The notes: generated by a model not told the origin, from the letters alone. 64,000 nucleotides of DNA from Candidatus Purcelliella pentastirinorum (GCF_028748785.1 NZ_CP110496.1:62001-126000), one strand, 5' to 3'; positions 31,327-41,424 are shown, counted from the first letter of the stretch. Translations and numbers: made by a program.

Positions 31327-32201
31327 CAATATTTTTTCAAATTAGATAAAAATTTATTTAATTGATAAAATTTAAATATTTTTTTTAATTTATTTATTTT
31401 TTGATTTTTAATAAGTAAGTCATTATTACTAATATTTAATTTAATATTAGTTTTTATTGTTGCTAGTGATTTATAAAAGAATATTTTTTTTTTGTTTTTT
31501 TTTAATTGATCAATAATTTCTTTTTTTTTTCTTATAGATATTATATTTATTTTATTTATATTTTTATAAATGTTTTCTATGTTTCCAAATATTTGAATTA
31601 ATTTATTTGCTGTTACTTTTCCTATACCTGAGATACCTGGTATATTATCTGCTTTATCTCCTGATAAGGCTATGTGATCATTTTTGAATTTGGGTGATAT
31701 TCCATATCTTTTTAAGATTATATTTTTATCTAAAATTTCATTTTTTTTTGTTAATATTTTTATATTTTTTGTTATTAATTGGAACATATCTTGATCATTT
31801 GTTTTAATAAAAACTTTATTATTATTTTTTTTAGTGTAATTTTTTGCAATAGTTCCAATTACGTCATCCGCTTCTATTCCTGAAATACATATACTTTTTA
31901 TTCCCATATATTTTATTATTTTTTTTACAGGTTTTATTTGTTTTATTAAATTTGTTGGCATTGGCAAACGATTAGATTTATATCTTTTAAATAATTTATT
32001 TCTAAAATTTTTACTTTTATGATCAAATATTATAGCTAGATATTTAGGATTAAACATATCAATTAAATTATATATCATGTTTATGATACCAAATATAGCA
32101 CCTGTTGATTCTCCAATATTATTCTTAAGTAATGGGAATATGTAATATGAATTATATAAATAATAAGTTCCATCTATGAGAAAAAGATTTTTTTTTTGCA
32201 T
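31326..32201 (-). CDS. polA: DNA polymerase I reduced to its 5'-3' exonuclease domain
   Basis: 291 residues aligned to the N-terminal third of E. coli PolI (928 aa). It has LIDGTYYLYNSYY, FDHKSKNFRNKLFKRYKSNR, GIEADDVIG, TNDQDMFQLI, GDKADNIPGISGIGKVTA (helix-hairpin-helix), and ends shortly after the nuclease fold. The proofreading and polymerase domains are absent. The product should remove RNA primers and flaps but not fill gaps. This truncation is known in other reduced endosymbionts such as Buchnera. The neighbour yihA matches the E. coli polA-spf-yihA order; spf is not seen. Confidence 0.93.
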   Translation of the reverse strand: MQKKNLFLIDGTYYLYNSYYIFPLLKNNIGESTGAIFGIINMIYNLIDMFNPKYLAIIFDHKSKNFRNKLFKRYKSNRLPMPTNLIKQIKPVKKIIKYMGIKSICISGIEADDVIGTIAKNYTKKNNNKVFIKTNDQDMFQLITKNIKILTKKNEILDKNIILKRYGISPKFKNDHIALSGDKADNIPGISGIGKVTANKLIQIFGNIENIYKNINKINIISIRKKKEIIDQLKKNKKKIFFYKSLATIKTNIKLNISNNDLLIKNQKINKLKKIFKFYQLNKFLSNLKKY

Positions 32202-32281
32202 TAATTATATTTTATTTTTTTTATTCAATGAATATTTTTTATTATTTGTATAATACAATATTTTAAAAAAATTTATTTTTT

Positions 32282-32896
32282 TTAAATATTTTTATGTAAT
32301 GTTAACCATGTATTTATTTTTTTTTTTAAGATTTTAAGCCCTTTACTATTTATTGACGAAAAAGGGTGGATATTTATATTTTTATTATATTTTTTTATTT
32401 CATTTTTAAAATATATTTTTTTTTGATTTATTTTATTATTTGATAATTTATCAATTTTATTTAATAAAACTATTATTGATTTTTTTTTATTAGTTTTTTT
32501 AATTATATCTATATCTAATTTTTTTAATTTTTGTCTAATGTCTATTAAAATTATTATTCCTTTTAGTGATTTTCTTTTTTTTATATATCTATTTAGAAAA
32601 AGCATATGTTTATTTCTATTTTTTAATGATATATTTGAATACCCATATCCAGGAAAGTCAATTAGATAAAAATTTTCTATTATTTGGTATAAATTGATTA
32701 ATTTTGTTGTTCCTGGTTTTTTGCCTGTAAAAGCCATTTTTTTTACATTACTTAATGCATTTATTGTATTTGATTTTCCAACATTTGAATATCCTATAAA
32801 TGCTATTTCTATACATTTATCTTTTGGTAAATCTTTTATTTTATTTATACTTTTAATGAATTTAATTGATTTATAATTTATTGAATTGTAATTCAT
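32282..32896 (-). CDS. engB: Ribosome biogenesis GTPase EngB/YihA
   Basis: Essential GTPase for large-subunit assembly. It has 204 residues (E. coli YihA 210). G1 GYSNVGKSNTINAL, G2/G3 GKKPGTTKLINLYQ and DFPGYGYSN, and G4 NKIDKL are intact. It is adjacent to polA as in E. coli. Confidence 0.94.
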   Translation of the reverse strand: MNYNSINYKSIKFIKSINKIKDLPKDKCIEIAFIGYSNVGKSNTINALSNVKKMAFTGKKPGTTKLINLYQIIENFYLIDFPGYGYSNISLKNRNKHMLFLNRYIKKRKSLKGIIILIDIRQKLKKLDIDIIKKTNKKKSIIVLLNKIDKLSNNKINQKKIYFKNEIKKYNKNINIHPFSSINSKGLKILKKKINTWLTLHKNI

Positions 32897-32923
32897 ATTA
32901 CAATAGTTTTCTTATTTTTTATT

Positions 32924-33127
32924 TTATTCATATTCTAAAATTTTTTTATTAATTAAATTTTTTTCAATTTCTCTTAGTGCGATTACTGTTTCTTTATTTT
33001 TTTTTTTTGAAACTATAGGTTGTTCACCTTCTATTTGTATTTGTCTAGCTCTACGAGCAGCTACTAATACTAGATCAAATCTGTTTCCAATTTTTTTTAC
33101 TGCTTTTTGAACAGTTAAATGTGCCAT
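32924..33127 (-). CDS. rpoZ: RNA polymerase omega subunit (short)
   Basis: Small RNAP subunit that helps fold the beta' subunit. It has 67 residues against 91 in E. coli. The N-terminal [29 protein letters not shown] is very close to E. coli; the C-terminal 24 residues, a disordered Glu/Gln tail, are missing. It lies downstream of gmk as usual; spoT, the next E. coli gene, is absent. Confidence 0.95.
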   Translation of the reverse strand: MAHLTVQKAVKKIGNRFDLVLVAARRARQIQIEGEQPIVSKKKNKETVIALREIEKNLINKKILEYE

Positions 33128-33189
33128 ATTTTTTATTTTTTTTTTAATTTGTTTATATATTAAAATATTTTTATTTTTTTAACAATAAA

Positions 33190-33783
33190 TTATTTAATAT
33201 TTTTTTTATTTTTTATTCTTTTATATTCTGATATGAAGATACTTTTTAGATCAGATAATGCTATATTAAATTTATCATTAATTATTAAATGATCATATTT
33301 TATGTAATATTTTATTTCTTTCATTGATTGTTTTATTCTTTTTTTTATATCTGTTTTATTTTCTGAACCTCTTCTTTTTAATCTTTTGACTAATTCATTT
33401 ATTGATGGAGGTATTATATATATACTTATATTATTCTTTATTTTTTTTTTAATTTGTTTTGCTCCTTGCCAATCTATATTTAAAAATATATTAATACCCT
33501 TAGATAGAAGATTTTTGATTATTTTTTTTGGTGTTCCATAATAATTTTCAAATATTATTGCATATTCCAAAAATTCTTTATTTTTAATCATTTTTTTAAA
33601 TTTATTTTTTGAAACGAAATAATAATGTTTTCCATTTGTTTCTCCTATACGTTTATTTCTGGTTGTATATGAAATTGAAATTTTAGTTTTATATTTTGAT
33701 ATTTTTTTAATTAAAGATTGAATAAGTGTAGATTTTCCAGTGCCACTAGGTGCTGATATTATAAATAATATACCCTTATTCAT
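33190..33783 (-). CDS. gmk: Guanylate kinase
   Basis: Phosphorylates GMP to GDP. It has 197 residues (E. coli 207). P-loop SAPSGTGKSTLI, SYTTRNKRIGETNGKHYYFVS and INIDWQGAKQIKK are conserved. It is located 63 bases upstream of rpoZ in the same direction. Confidence 0.95.
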   Translation of the reverse strand: MNKGILFIISAPSGTGKSTLIQSLIKKISKYKTKISISYTTRNKRIGETNGKHYYFVSKNKFKKMIKNKEFLEYAIIFENYYGTPKKIIKNLLSKGINIFLNIDWQGAKQIKKKIKNNISIYIIPPSINELVKRLKRRGSENKTDIKKRIKQSMKEIKYYIKYDHLIINDKFNIALSDLKSIFISEYKRIKNKKNIK

Positions 33784-33869
33784 ATTTTAAAGATGTTAAT
33801 GTAATTATATTATTAAAAATAATTTAAGTATTTTTTAATCTTTAATATTAAATATTTCTTATTTTTTTA

Positions 33870-34235
33870 TTAATTTTGTCTAATTTGTTTTTCTCTAATT
33901 TCTGATAAGATTTTACAATCTATGCATAAATTAGCAATTGGATTTGCTTCTAATCTTTTTATTCCAATTTCTATTTTACATAATTCGCAATATCCAAAAC
34001 TATTGTTTTCAATTTTATTTATTGTTATTTCTATTTTTTTAATTAATTCTCTTTCTCTTTTTTTGTTATATAATTCTAATTTAAATTCTTCTTCTCTTGA
34101 TGCTCTATCTATAGGATCAGCTAAGTTATCTGTTTCTTTTTTAATACAATATACTTGTTTTTTTATTTTTTTTTTTAATTTATTGTACCATGTGTTTAAA
34201 ATTGTTTTGAAATGTTTTATTTGTGATAAATTCAT
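33870..34235 (-). CDS. dksA: RNA polymerase-binding transcription factor DksA
   Basis: Binds the RNAP secondary channel and modulates rRNA promoters, with ppGpp in free-living relatives. The intact ORF gives 121 residues starting at the Met equivalent to E. coli DksA Met32. It contains the coiled coil with [16 protein letters not shown] (tip Asp residues kept), and the zinc finger CELC and CIDC. The missing N-terminal 31 residues are encoded just upstream but shifted by one base (34236-34327). spoT is not next to gmk here, so the ppGpp link is uncertain. Confidence 0.94.
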   Translation of the reverse strand: MNLSQIKHFKTILNTWYNKLKKKIKKQVYCIKKETDNLADPIDRASREEEFKLELYNKKRERELIKKIEITINKIENNSFGYCELCKIEIGIKRLEANPIANLCIDCKILSEIREKQIRQN

Positions 34236-34327
34236 ATATTTTTCACCTATTTTAGTTTTATAAGTATTAATACCTGTTATTCCTAAGATATTTAGTGACG
34301 ATATTTTTTTTTATTTTTATTTTGCAT
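34236..34327 (-). other. dksA: Out-of-frame N-terminus of DksA, broken in an A9 run
   Basis: The ATG at 34327 begins MQNKNKKK and then, across a 9-base A run (34304-34312), the frame is lost and meets a stop. After the run, the frame of the main dksA ORF reads [15 protein letters not shown], then [10 protein letters not shown], matching E. coli SSLSILAIAGVEPYQ and GEEYMNEAQL without gaps. One extra A would give a 152-residue DksA (E. coli 151). It is either a slippage site or a lesion bypassed by the internal Met start. Confidence 0.85.
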
Positions 34328-34495
34328 GTTAATTCTCATTTTTTATATTTTAATTTTATTATTTTATTTTTTTAATAATTATTTTATCTTTAAGTTATTA
34401 TTTTTTTATAATTCGAGTATAGTTTATATATTTATTTAAGATTATGTATTTTTTTTATCGATTTTATTTTTTTATTTTAGATTTGGTGCATATTA

Positions 34496-36880
34496 ATGTT
34501 TATAGATAATAAAAAAATAGTTTTTCAAAAAAAAAATTTCAATACTAAAATATTTTTTAGTATTAAATCTTTTTTTTATAAAATAATAAATAAATTAAAT
34601 TTTTTTTCTAAAATATTTTTTATTATTATAATCATTATTATTGTATATGGGTTATATTTAAATAACAAGATTATTAATCTTATCAATGGTAAAGTTTGGA
34701 AATTTCCTGTTTTTGTATATGGAAATATTGTAAATTTTAAATCTGGTATGTTTTACACAAAATGTGATTTAATTTCTATTTTAAATTTTCATCATTATTT
34801 AAAAGTTGATGTTTTGGATAATTCTGGTGAATATATTGTAAAAGAAAATAAAATTGAATTAATAAGAAGAGCTTTTAATTTTCCTGATTATAATGAAGGA
34901 GCACTTCGTGTTTGTTTTTATTTTGATAAAAATAAAATTAGAAGAATTATAAATACTAAAAATAATAAAAGCGTTGTTTTTTTTAGATTAGATCCTATAT
35001 TAGTTAATATTATACATACTTCAGATAAAGAAGAACATTTATTTTTACCATTATGTAATTTTTCTAGTAAAATGATAAATATTTTACTTTCCATTGAAGA
35101 TAAAAATTTTTTTTATCATATTGGTATCAATCCATTTTCAATGTGTAGAGCTCTTATTGCAAATGTTCATGCTGGTAAAATTATTCAGGGTGCTAGTACA
35201 TTAACACAACAATTAGCAAGGAATTTATTTTTAACTAACAAACGTTCTTTTTTACGTAAGTTTAATGAAATTTTTATTGCCATTATTATTGATGCTTTGT
35301 ATAGTAAAAACCGTATTTTAGAATTATATTTTAATGAAGTTTATTTTGGTCAATCTGGAATGTATGAAATTAGAGGTTTTCCTCTTGCAAGTATATATTA
35401 TTTTGGTAGACCAATTAATGAATTATCATTGGATCAGCAAGTATTATTAATATCTATGGTTAAAGGTGCTTCAATATATAATCCATGGAATCATCCTGAG
35501 TTAGTTTTAAGACGTCGTAATTTAATTTTAAGATTAATTTTCCATCAAAATATTATTTGTTATAAAGATTATTGTTTTTTTATTCATCGTCCTTTGGGTG
35601 TATTATCTAAAAGTAAATCTATAACTAAAAAACCTTTATTTATACAAATGTTATGTCGTGAATTAAAAATTAAATTAGGTAAAAACATTAATGATATACC
35701 TGGTAGTAGGATTTTTACTACTTTAGATTTAAGATCGCAATATTTTGCTGAAAAATCTGTGAAACTAAATATTTTATTTTTACGTAATAAATTAAAAATA
35801 AATAATTTAAAAGCTTTTATGATAATTGTAGATAAATTAACTGGAGAAGTACGTGGTATTGTTGGTAGTGCATCAACTAAAATTATTAATTCTAATAAAA
35901 TATTAGAATCTCGCAGATCTATTGGTTCGTTAGCTAAAATTATTATATATTTGTCTGTACTTGATAACCCTGATATTTATGGGTTTAATTCTTGGATTGA
36001 AGATAAACCCATTATTATTGGTTTATCTGATGTTAATGATTTTAAATTTAAAAATTATAATGAAAAGTTTATTAACAGAATGGTGTTACTTGATAAAATA
36101 ATTAATTTAATGAATGTGTCTTCAATCAATTCTAAAGTTAATTTAGATTTAAAAAATATTTTAAATACATTGTCTAAATTAGGCTTATACAAATATAAAT
36201 CTAAATATTCTATTTTTTCAAATTTAATTAATATGACTCCGGTTCAAGTAGCTCAAATTTTTCAATTAATTTCAAATGATGGTAATAAATCATGTTTATT
36301 TACTATTAAATTTATTATTTCGGAAAATGATAAAATTATTTATCATAATCATTATTCATTTAATCATGTAGTTAAATCTCAAGCTACATGGTTGACTTTA
36401 TATGGCATGCAACAAGTTGTTAAAAATGGAACTGCTAAATCTTTGAGCATATCGTATCCTCATGCTAATATAGCTGGCAAAAATAGTTTTAGTACTGGGT
36501 TAGTTGACAGCTGGTTTGTTGGTATAGATCATAGAGATGTTGTAGTTTCCTGGATAGGAATAGATAATAAAAAATCTTTATTTTTAAGTGATATTGATGC
36601 AATGCAAATGTATAGATGTTATTTGACTTATCGCCCACCTATACCTTTGGTTTTGTTTCCATTGTCTGATATTATCAAAGTAAATATTAATTATAATAAT
36701 AAAATAGTTTGTAAAAACAATATTTGGAAAAAAATACCAATTTGGGATTTTAATCATTCTTTTTCAAATTTTTGTAAAAATGATAGTAAGGAATTTATTA
36801 ATAATTCATTAGTTTTTGATAAAAATAAAAATAAGTCAATAATTTATTGGATAAAAAAATTTTTGGGTTTGTTTTTTTAA
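34496..36880 (+). CDS. mrcB: Penicillin-binding protein 1b, transpeptidase motifs degraded
   Basis: Bifunctional murein synthase in E. coli, here 794 residues (E. coli 844). A single membrane anchor lies at about residues 40-55. The glycosyltransferase domain is intact: EDKNFFYHIG (Glu201), GASTLTQQLARNLFL, and NEVYFGQSG. In the transpeptidase domain the nucleophile motif SLAK (Ser478) remains, but the SxN motif reads LMN (538-540) and KTGT reads KNSF (662-665). It should still polymerise lipid II but is unlikely to cross-link. The C-terminal tail is shortened. The neighbours dksA and erpA match E. coli order after deletion of intervening genes. Confidence 0.94.
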   Translation: MFIDNKKIVFQKKNFNTKIFFSIKSFFYKIINKLNFFSKIFFIIIIIIIVYGLYLNNKIINLINGKVWKFPVFVYGNIVNFKSGMFYTKCDLISILNFHHYLKVDVLDNSGEYIVKENKIELIRRAFNFPDYNEGALRVCFYFDKNKIRRIINTKNNKSVVFFRLDPILVNIIHTSDKEEHLFLPLCNFSSKMINILLSIEDKNFFYHIGINPFSMCRALIANVHAGKIIQGASTLTQQLARNLFLTNKRSFLRKFNEIFIAIIIDALYSKNRILELYFNEVYFGQSGMYEIRGFPLASIYYFGRPINELSLDQQVLLISMVKGASIYNPWNHPELVLRRRNLILRLIFHQNIICYKDYCFFIHRPLGVLSKSKSITKKPLFIQMLCRELKIKLGKNINDIPGSRIFTTLDLRSQYFAEKSVKLNILFLRNKLKINNLKAFMIIVDKLTGEVRGIVGSASTKIINSNKILESRRSIGSLAKIIIYLSVLDNPDIYGFNSWIEDKPIIIGLSDVNDFKFKNYNEKFINRMVLLDKIINLMNVSSINSKVNLDLKNILNTLSKLGLYKYKSKYSIFSNLINMTPVQVAQIFQLISNDGNKSCLFTIKFIISENDKIIYHNHYSFNHVVKSQATWLTLYGMQQVVKNGTAKSLSISYPHANIAGKNSFSTGLVDSWFVGIDHRDVVVSWIGIDNKKSLFLSDIDAMQMYRCYLTYRPPIPLVLFPLSDIIKVNINYNNKIVCKNNIWKKIPIWDFNHSFSNFCKNDSKEFINNSLVFDKNKNKSIIYWIKKFLGLFF

Positions 36881-36957
36881 CTTAGTATTTAGTTTATAAT
36901 TAATTTTATTTCTTTATATAAATTTATATTTATTAGATATAACATTTGGAAAATTAC

Positions 36958-37293
36958 ATGAAATCTGTTAATTTAATTTTTACTGAAGCCGCTGCTAAGA
37001 AATTAAAAAAAATAATTGATATTAAAAATAATATAAATATGAAGTTACGAGTTTATATAATTGGTGGTGGTTGTAATGGATTGAAATATAAGTTCATTTT
37101 AGATGACAAAGTAAATGATAATGATTTTATTTTTGAAAAACTTGGTGTGTTTTTGATTGTTGATGAATTTACTTTTCAGTATATCATTGGTGGTTCAGTA
37201 GATTATATTGAAAATATAATCGAATCTAAATTTTCCGTATTAAATCCCAATGCAAAAGTAACTTGTAATTGTGGTTTATCTTTTAATATATGA
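36958..37293 (+). CDS. erpA: Iron-sulfur cluster insertion protein ErpA
   Basis: A-type carrier delivering Fe-S clusters to targets. The ATG at 36958 gives 111 residues (E. coli 114). The three Cys ligands are in GGGCNGLKYKF and TCNCGLSFNI. It is distinct from SufA at 11.1 kb; IIGGSVDYIEN is the ErpA-type GGSVDY motif. Confidence 0.93.
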   Translation: MKSVNLIFTEAAAKKLKKIIDIKNNINMKLRVYIIGGGCNGLKYKFILDDKVNDNDFIFEKLGVFLIVDEFTFQYIIGGSVDYIENIIESKFSVLNPNAKVTCNCGLSFNI

Positions 37294-37423
37294 AATTATA
37301 TTATTATTTACTAAGTGATTTTTTTGTTTTATATTTTTTATTAATCATATTTATTGATATTATTTTTATTTTTAATTTTTGTTATTTTTTTTGATATTGT
37401 TTTATATAAAAGAGAAATGAAAA

Positions 37424-38836
37424 ATGATAAACATTAGATTTTTTTTAAAATATTTTTTGATTTTAAGTATATTTTTTATTTTTATTCAAAAAAGTATTAC
37501 AGCAGAAACTTTATCTTATTTTAATAATAATATTCCAAGTTTAGCACCTATGTTAGAAAAGGTAATGCCGTCTGTTGTTAGTATAAATATTGAGGGTAGT
37601 ACAGTTGTACATACTTATAGATTCCCTCAACAATTTTTTGATGATAGTTTTCCATTTTGTCAAAAAGGATCACCTTTTTATAATTCTCCTTTATGTAAAG
37701 ATTTTTTTAATGGTGAATCTAAACATAAAAGATTTAGGGCATTAGGTTCGGGTGTTATAATAAATAGTATTAATGGATATGTTGTTACTAATAATCATGT
37801 TATTGATCATGCTACTAGCATACATGTTCGATTGAGTGATGGTCGTCTTTTTGATGCTAAAATTATTGGTAGAGATCCTCGTTCTGATATTGCTTTAATT
37901 CAATTAGTTAAAGCTAATCATTTGGTTTCTATTAAAATAGCTAATTCGGATTTATTAAAAGTTGGTGATTATGCAGTTGCTATCGGCAACCCTTTTGGTT
38001 TCGGTGATACTGTTACTACAGGTATTGTATCTGCATTAGGTCGTAGTGGTTTGAATATAGATAATTATGAAAATTTTATTCAAACTGATGCTGCTATTAA
38101 TAGAGGAAATTCTGGTGGAGCATTGGTGAATTTAAATGGAGAATTGATTGGTATAAATACCGCTATATTTGCTCCAGATGGTGGTAATATTGGGATAGGA
38201 TTTGCTATACCTAGTAATATGGTTAAAAATTTAACCACTCAAATGGTTATATATGGTCAGGTAAAACGTGGTGAATTAGGTATTATGGGTACTGAATTAA
38301 ATGCAGAATTATCTAAAATATTAAATATTAATGTTCAAAAAGGTGCTTTTGTTAGTCAGGTTTTATCACAGTCTTCTGCTTATAAAAGTGGTATTAGAGC
38401 TGGTGATGTTATTGTTTCTATAAATGACAGATATATTCCAAGTTTTGCAGCATTACGTGCTGAAATAGGTTCTTTACCAGTTTGTACTAAAATTAGATTA
38501 GGTTTGATACGTAATAGTAAATTATTTTATGTTACAGTTGTTTTACAGCAAAGCAAAAAGGATATTATTGATTCTTCAACTTTATATATTGGAATTGATG
38601 GTGCTGATTTAAGTAATTATAATAATAATGGTGAACAAGGTGTTAGGGTGGATAAAATTAAATTTAATAGCTCTGCTTATAGAATAGGATTAAGAAAAAA
38701 TGATATTATTTTAGGTATTAATAAACAAAGAATTTGTAATCTAAATGAATTACGTGAGATACTTAATACTAAATCAACTTTATTGGTGTTTAATATAAAA
38801 CGTGATAAAAATAATATTTATTTATTAATACAATAA
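37424..38836 (+). CDS. degP: Periplasmic serine endoprotease DegP/HtrA
   Basis: Periplasmic protease and chaperone for misfolded envelope proteins. It has 470 residues (E. coli 474). An N-terminal signal peptide (hydrophobic FLILSIFFIFI, cleavage likely after ITA) is followed by the trypsin-like domain with His in NNHVIDHA, Asp in DPRSDIALIQL and Ser in GNSGGALVN, then two PDZ domains (AYKSGIRAGDVIVSIN and AYRIGLRKNDIILGIN). Its presence implies a real periplasm and envelope stress control. Confidence 0.94.
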   Translation: MINIRFFLKYFLILSIFFIFIQKSITAETLSYFNNNIPSLAPMLEKVMPSVVSINIEGSTVVHTYRFPQQFFDDSFPFCQKGSPFYNSPLCKDFFNGESKHKRFRALGSGVIINSINGYVVTNNHVIDHATSIHVRLSDGRLFDAKIIGRDPRSDIALIQLVKANHLVSIKIANSDLLKVGDYAVAIGNPFGFGDTVTTGIVSALGRSGLNIDNYENFIQTDAAINRGNSGGALVNLNGELIGINTAIFAPDGGNIGIGFAIPSNMVKNLTTQMVIYGQVKRGELGIMGTELNAELSKILNINVQKGAFVSQVLSQSSAYKSGIRAGDVIVSINDRYIPSFAALRAEIGSLPVCTKIRLGLIRNSKLFYVTVVLQQSKKDIIDSSTLYIGIDGADLSNYNNNGEQGVRVDKIKFNSSAYRIGLRKNDIILGINKQRICNLNELREILNTKSTLLVFNIKRDKNNIYLLIQ

Positions 38837-38889
38837 ATATTATTTTATTTTTTATATTTTTTATATATTTTAATAAAATTATATTTTTT

Positions 38890-39678
38890 TTAGATATTTA
38901 TTAGTTTTGATTTAATATTATCACTTTTATTTAATGTTAGGATTTCGCATCCAAAATTAGTTACTAGTATTGTGTGTTCGTATTGTGCTGATGGGTTAGC
39001 ATCTTTTGTTTTTACTGTCCAGCCGTCTTTCATAATTTTAGTTTTTTCCGTACCCATATTTATCATTGGTTCTACAGTAAAGATCATGCCTGGTTTTAAT
39101 TTAATTTTATTATTTTTTGTTTTATAGTGTAATATTTGAGGTTGTTCATGAAATTTTTTTCCTATTCCATGTCCACAATATTCTTTTACTATTGTAAATT
39201 TTTTTGATTCTACATATTTTTGTATATTGCAACCTATATCTTCTATATAAATATTTGGTTTAATTATTTTTAAAGCATTGTACAAACTTTTTTTTGCTAT
39301 TTTACATAAATATTCATTTTTTTTTGTTATTTTTCCTACAAAAAACATTTTAGAAGTATCACTATAATATTTATTTTTTATAATCGAAATATCTATATTT
39401 ATTATATCTCCATTTTTTAAAATAGTTTTATTCGGAATACCATGGCATATTGTATCATTTATTGATGTACATATTGATTTTGGAAATCCATGATATCCCA
39501 AACAAGCAGATTTTGCTTTTTGTTTATATTTTATATAGTTTTTACATATATTATCTAATTCTTCTGTTGTTATACCAGGTTTAATATATTCTTCTATCAT
39601 ATCTAATACAGCTGCTGCAAGTTTGCCAACTTTACGCATTTTTTTTATTTCTTTTTTATTTTTTATGTTTATTTTCAT
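38890..39678 (-). CDS. map: Methionine aminopeptidase
   Basis: Removes initiator Met. It has 262 residues (E. coli 264). Metal ligands are visible in NIDISIIKNKYYSDTSKMF, GHGIGKKFHE, FTVEPMIN and YEHTILVT. It is divergent from rpsB as in E. coli. Confidence 0.96.
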   Translation of the reverse strand: MKINIKNKKEIKKMRKVGKLAAAVLDMIEEYIKPGITTEELDNICKNYIKYKQKAKSACLGYHGFPKSICTSINDTICHGIPNKTILKNGDIINIDISIIKNKYYSDTSKMFFVGKITKKNEYLCKIAKKSLYNALKIIKPNIYIEDIGCNIQKYVESKKFTIVKEYCGHGIGKKFHEQPQILHYKTKNNKIKLKPGMIFTVEPMINMGTEKTKIMKDGWTVKTKDANPSAQYEHTILVTNFGCEILTLNKSDNIKSKLINI

Positions 39679-39860
39679 TTGTTTTTTTTATAATTATTAA
39701 TAAATATTATTTTAATTTAAATTTAAAAAAATTCAAACTATGTTTAATTTTTTTTTTTTGATTTCTTTGTTATATTTGGTGTGTTATTATCGTTTTCATA
39801 ATTTATTTACATATATTTAAAATAATTTTTATTTATTTTTTGTCATTTGTGGAGTGTGAT

Positions 39861-40565
39861 ATGATTGAATTTTCTATTAAAGATATGCTTAAAGCTGGTA
39901 TTCATTTTGGTCATCAAACTCGTTATTGGCATCCAAAAATGAAACCTTTTATATTTGGTATACATAATAATATACATATAATTGATCTTGAGAAAACTAT
40001 TTATATGTTTAATAATGCTATGATTGAATTAAGTACAATTATTCAAAATAAAGGTAAAATATTATTTGTTGGTACTAAAAGATCAGCTTCTAAGATAGTT
40101 AAAAAAGAAGCAATTTTTTTTAAACAATTTTTTGTAAATCATAGATGGTTAGGCGGAATGTTGACTAATTGGAAAACTGTTCGTCAATCCATTAAGTATC
40201 TTAAAGAATTAGAACTTCAATCTAACGATGGTACTTTTAAGAAATTAACAAAAAAAGAATCATCAATAAGATATCATAAATTAAATAAATTAGAAAATAG
40301 TTTGGGTGGTATCAAAAATATGGGTGGATTACCTGATGCTTTATTTGTTATTGATGCTAATTATGAGCGTATTGCAGTAAGCGAAGCAAATAAATTAGGT
40401 ATCACTGTATTTGCTATAGTAGATACTAATTCTGATCCTTCAGGTGTTAATTTCATTATTCCTGGTAATGATGATGCAATAAGATCAATAAAATTATATT
40501 TTAAAATAATAAGTAGTGTTATTAATAAAAATTTTACTGTTAATAATAATAATAAATTGAATTAA
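39861..40565 (+). CDS. rpsB: 30S ribosomal protein S2
   Basis: Small-subunit protein. It has 234 residues from the ATG at 39861, which follows a GGAG at 39851-39854 (E. coli 241). The in-frame start seven codons earlier has no family support. [40 protein letters not shown] and [10 protein letters not shown] are diagnostic. Operon with tsf and pyrH. Confidence 0.97.
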   Translation: MIEFSIKDMLKAGIHFGHQTRYWHPKMKPFIFGIHNNIHIIDLEKTIYMFNNAMIELSTIIQNKGKILFVGTKRSASKIVKKEAIFFKQFFVNHRWLGGMLTNWKTVRQSIKYLKELELQSNDGTFKKLTKKESSIRYHKLNKLENSLGGIKNMGGLPDALFVIDANYERIAVSEANKLGITVFAIVDTNSDPSGVNFIIPGNDDAIRSIKLYFKIISSVINKNFTVNNNNKLN

Positions 40566-40623
40566 TTTTAATTTATTATTTTTTTTTTATTTTTTATTTG
40601 TTAATAATTGTGAGATATATAAA

Positions 40624-41424
40624 ATGATTAAAATTAATTCTAATTTAATTAAAGAACTTCGTTCATTAACTGGAGCTGGTTTTTTGAATTGTAAAAGAGC
40701 ATTGATTGCAACTAGTAATAATATAGAAAAATCTATTGATTATTTAAGAAAAAATGATCAATGTAATGCGTATAATAGAAGAAATAATATTACTAAAAAG
40801 GGTGTTATTTTTACTGGTATTAATGATAATTTTGCTGCAATAGTTGAAATAAATAGTGAAACGGATTTTGTTTCTCGTAATGTTTTTTTTTTAGATTTTG
40901 CAAATAAAATTATTTCTTTTGTATTAAAGAAAAAAATCACTGAACTTAGTACGTTAATAGATGTGTTTAATGATGAACGTAATATTTTAATATCTAAACT
41001 CGGTGAAAATATTAATATAAGAAAGTTAAGTACTTTAAATGGAGGTGTTGATATTACTTTAGGTAGTTATGTTCATAATATGTATTTAGGTTGTTTAGTT
41101 TCTTTAGATAAAATAGATAAAGAATTTTCTAAACACATGGCTATGCATATAGTTGCATATAGGCCTAAATATATTTATATAAAAGATATTCCTGTGAAAT
41201 TACTTGATTGTGAGAGATCAGTTTATTTAGCACTTGCAGCAAAATCATGTAAATCTAATAAAATATTAAAAAAATATGTTGATGATAAAATAAAGAAATT
41301 TATTGAAAATATAGTTTTAACTGAGCAAAATTTTCTTTTATCTTCGAAAAAAAAGGTAAAGAATATATTATTAGAAAAAGGAATTAAAATTATTGATTTT
41401 GTTTGTTTCAAAGTTGGTGAATAA
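40624..41424 (+). CDS. tsf: Elongation factor Ts
   Basis: Nucleotide exchange factor for EF-Tu. It has 266 residues (E. coli 283). LIKELRSLTGAGFLNCKRAL, EINSETDFVSRN and the C-terminal DFVCFKVGE are conserved; the core is diverged. It is 58 bases after rpsB. Confidence 0.95.
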   Translation: MIKINSNLIKELRSLTGAGFLNCKRALIATSNNIEKSIDYLRKNDQCNAYNRRNNITKKGVIFTGINDNFAAIVEINSETDFVSRNVFFLDFANKIISFVLKKKITELSTLIDVFNDERNILISKLGENINIRKLSTLNGGVDITLGSYVHNMYLGCLVSLDKIDKEFSKHMAMHIVAYRPKYIYIKDIPVKLLDCERSVYLALAAKSCKSNKILKKYVDDKIKKFIENIVLTEQNFLLSSKKKVKNILLEKGIKIIDFVCFKVGE

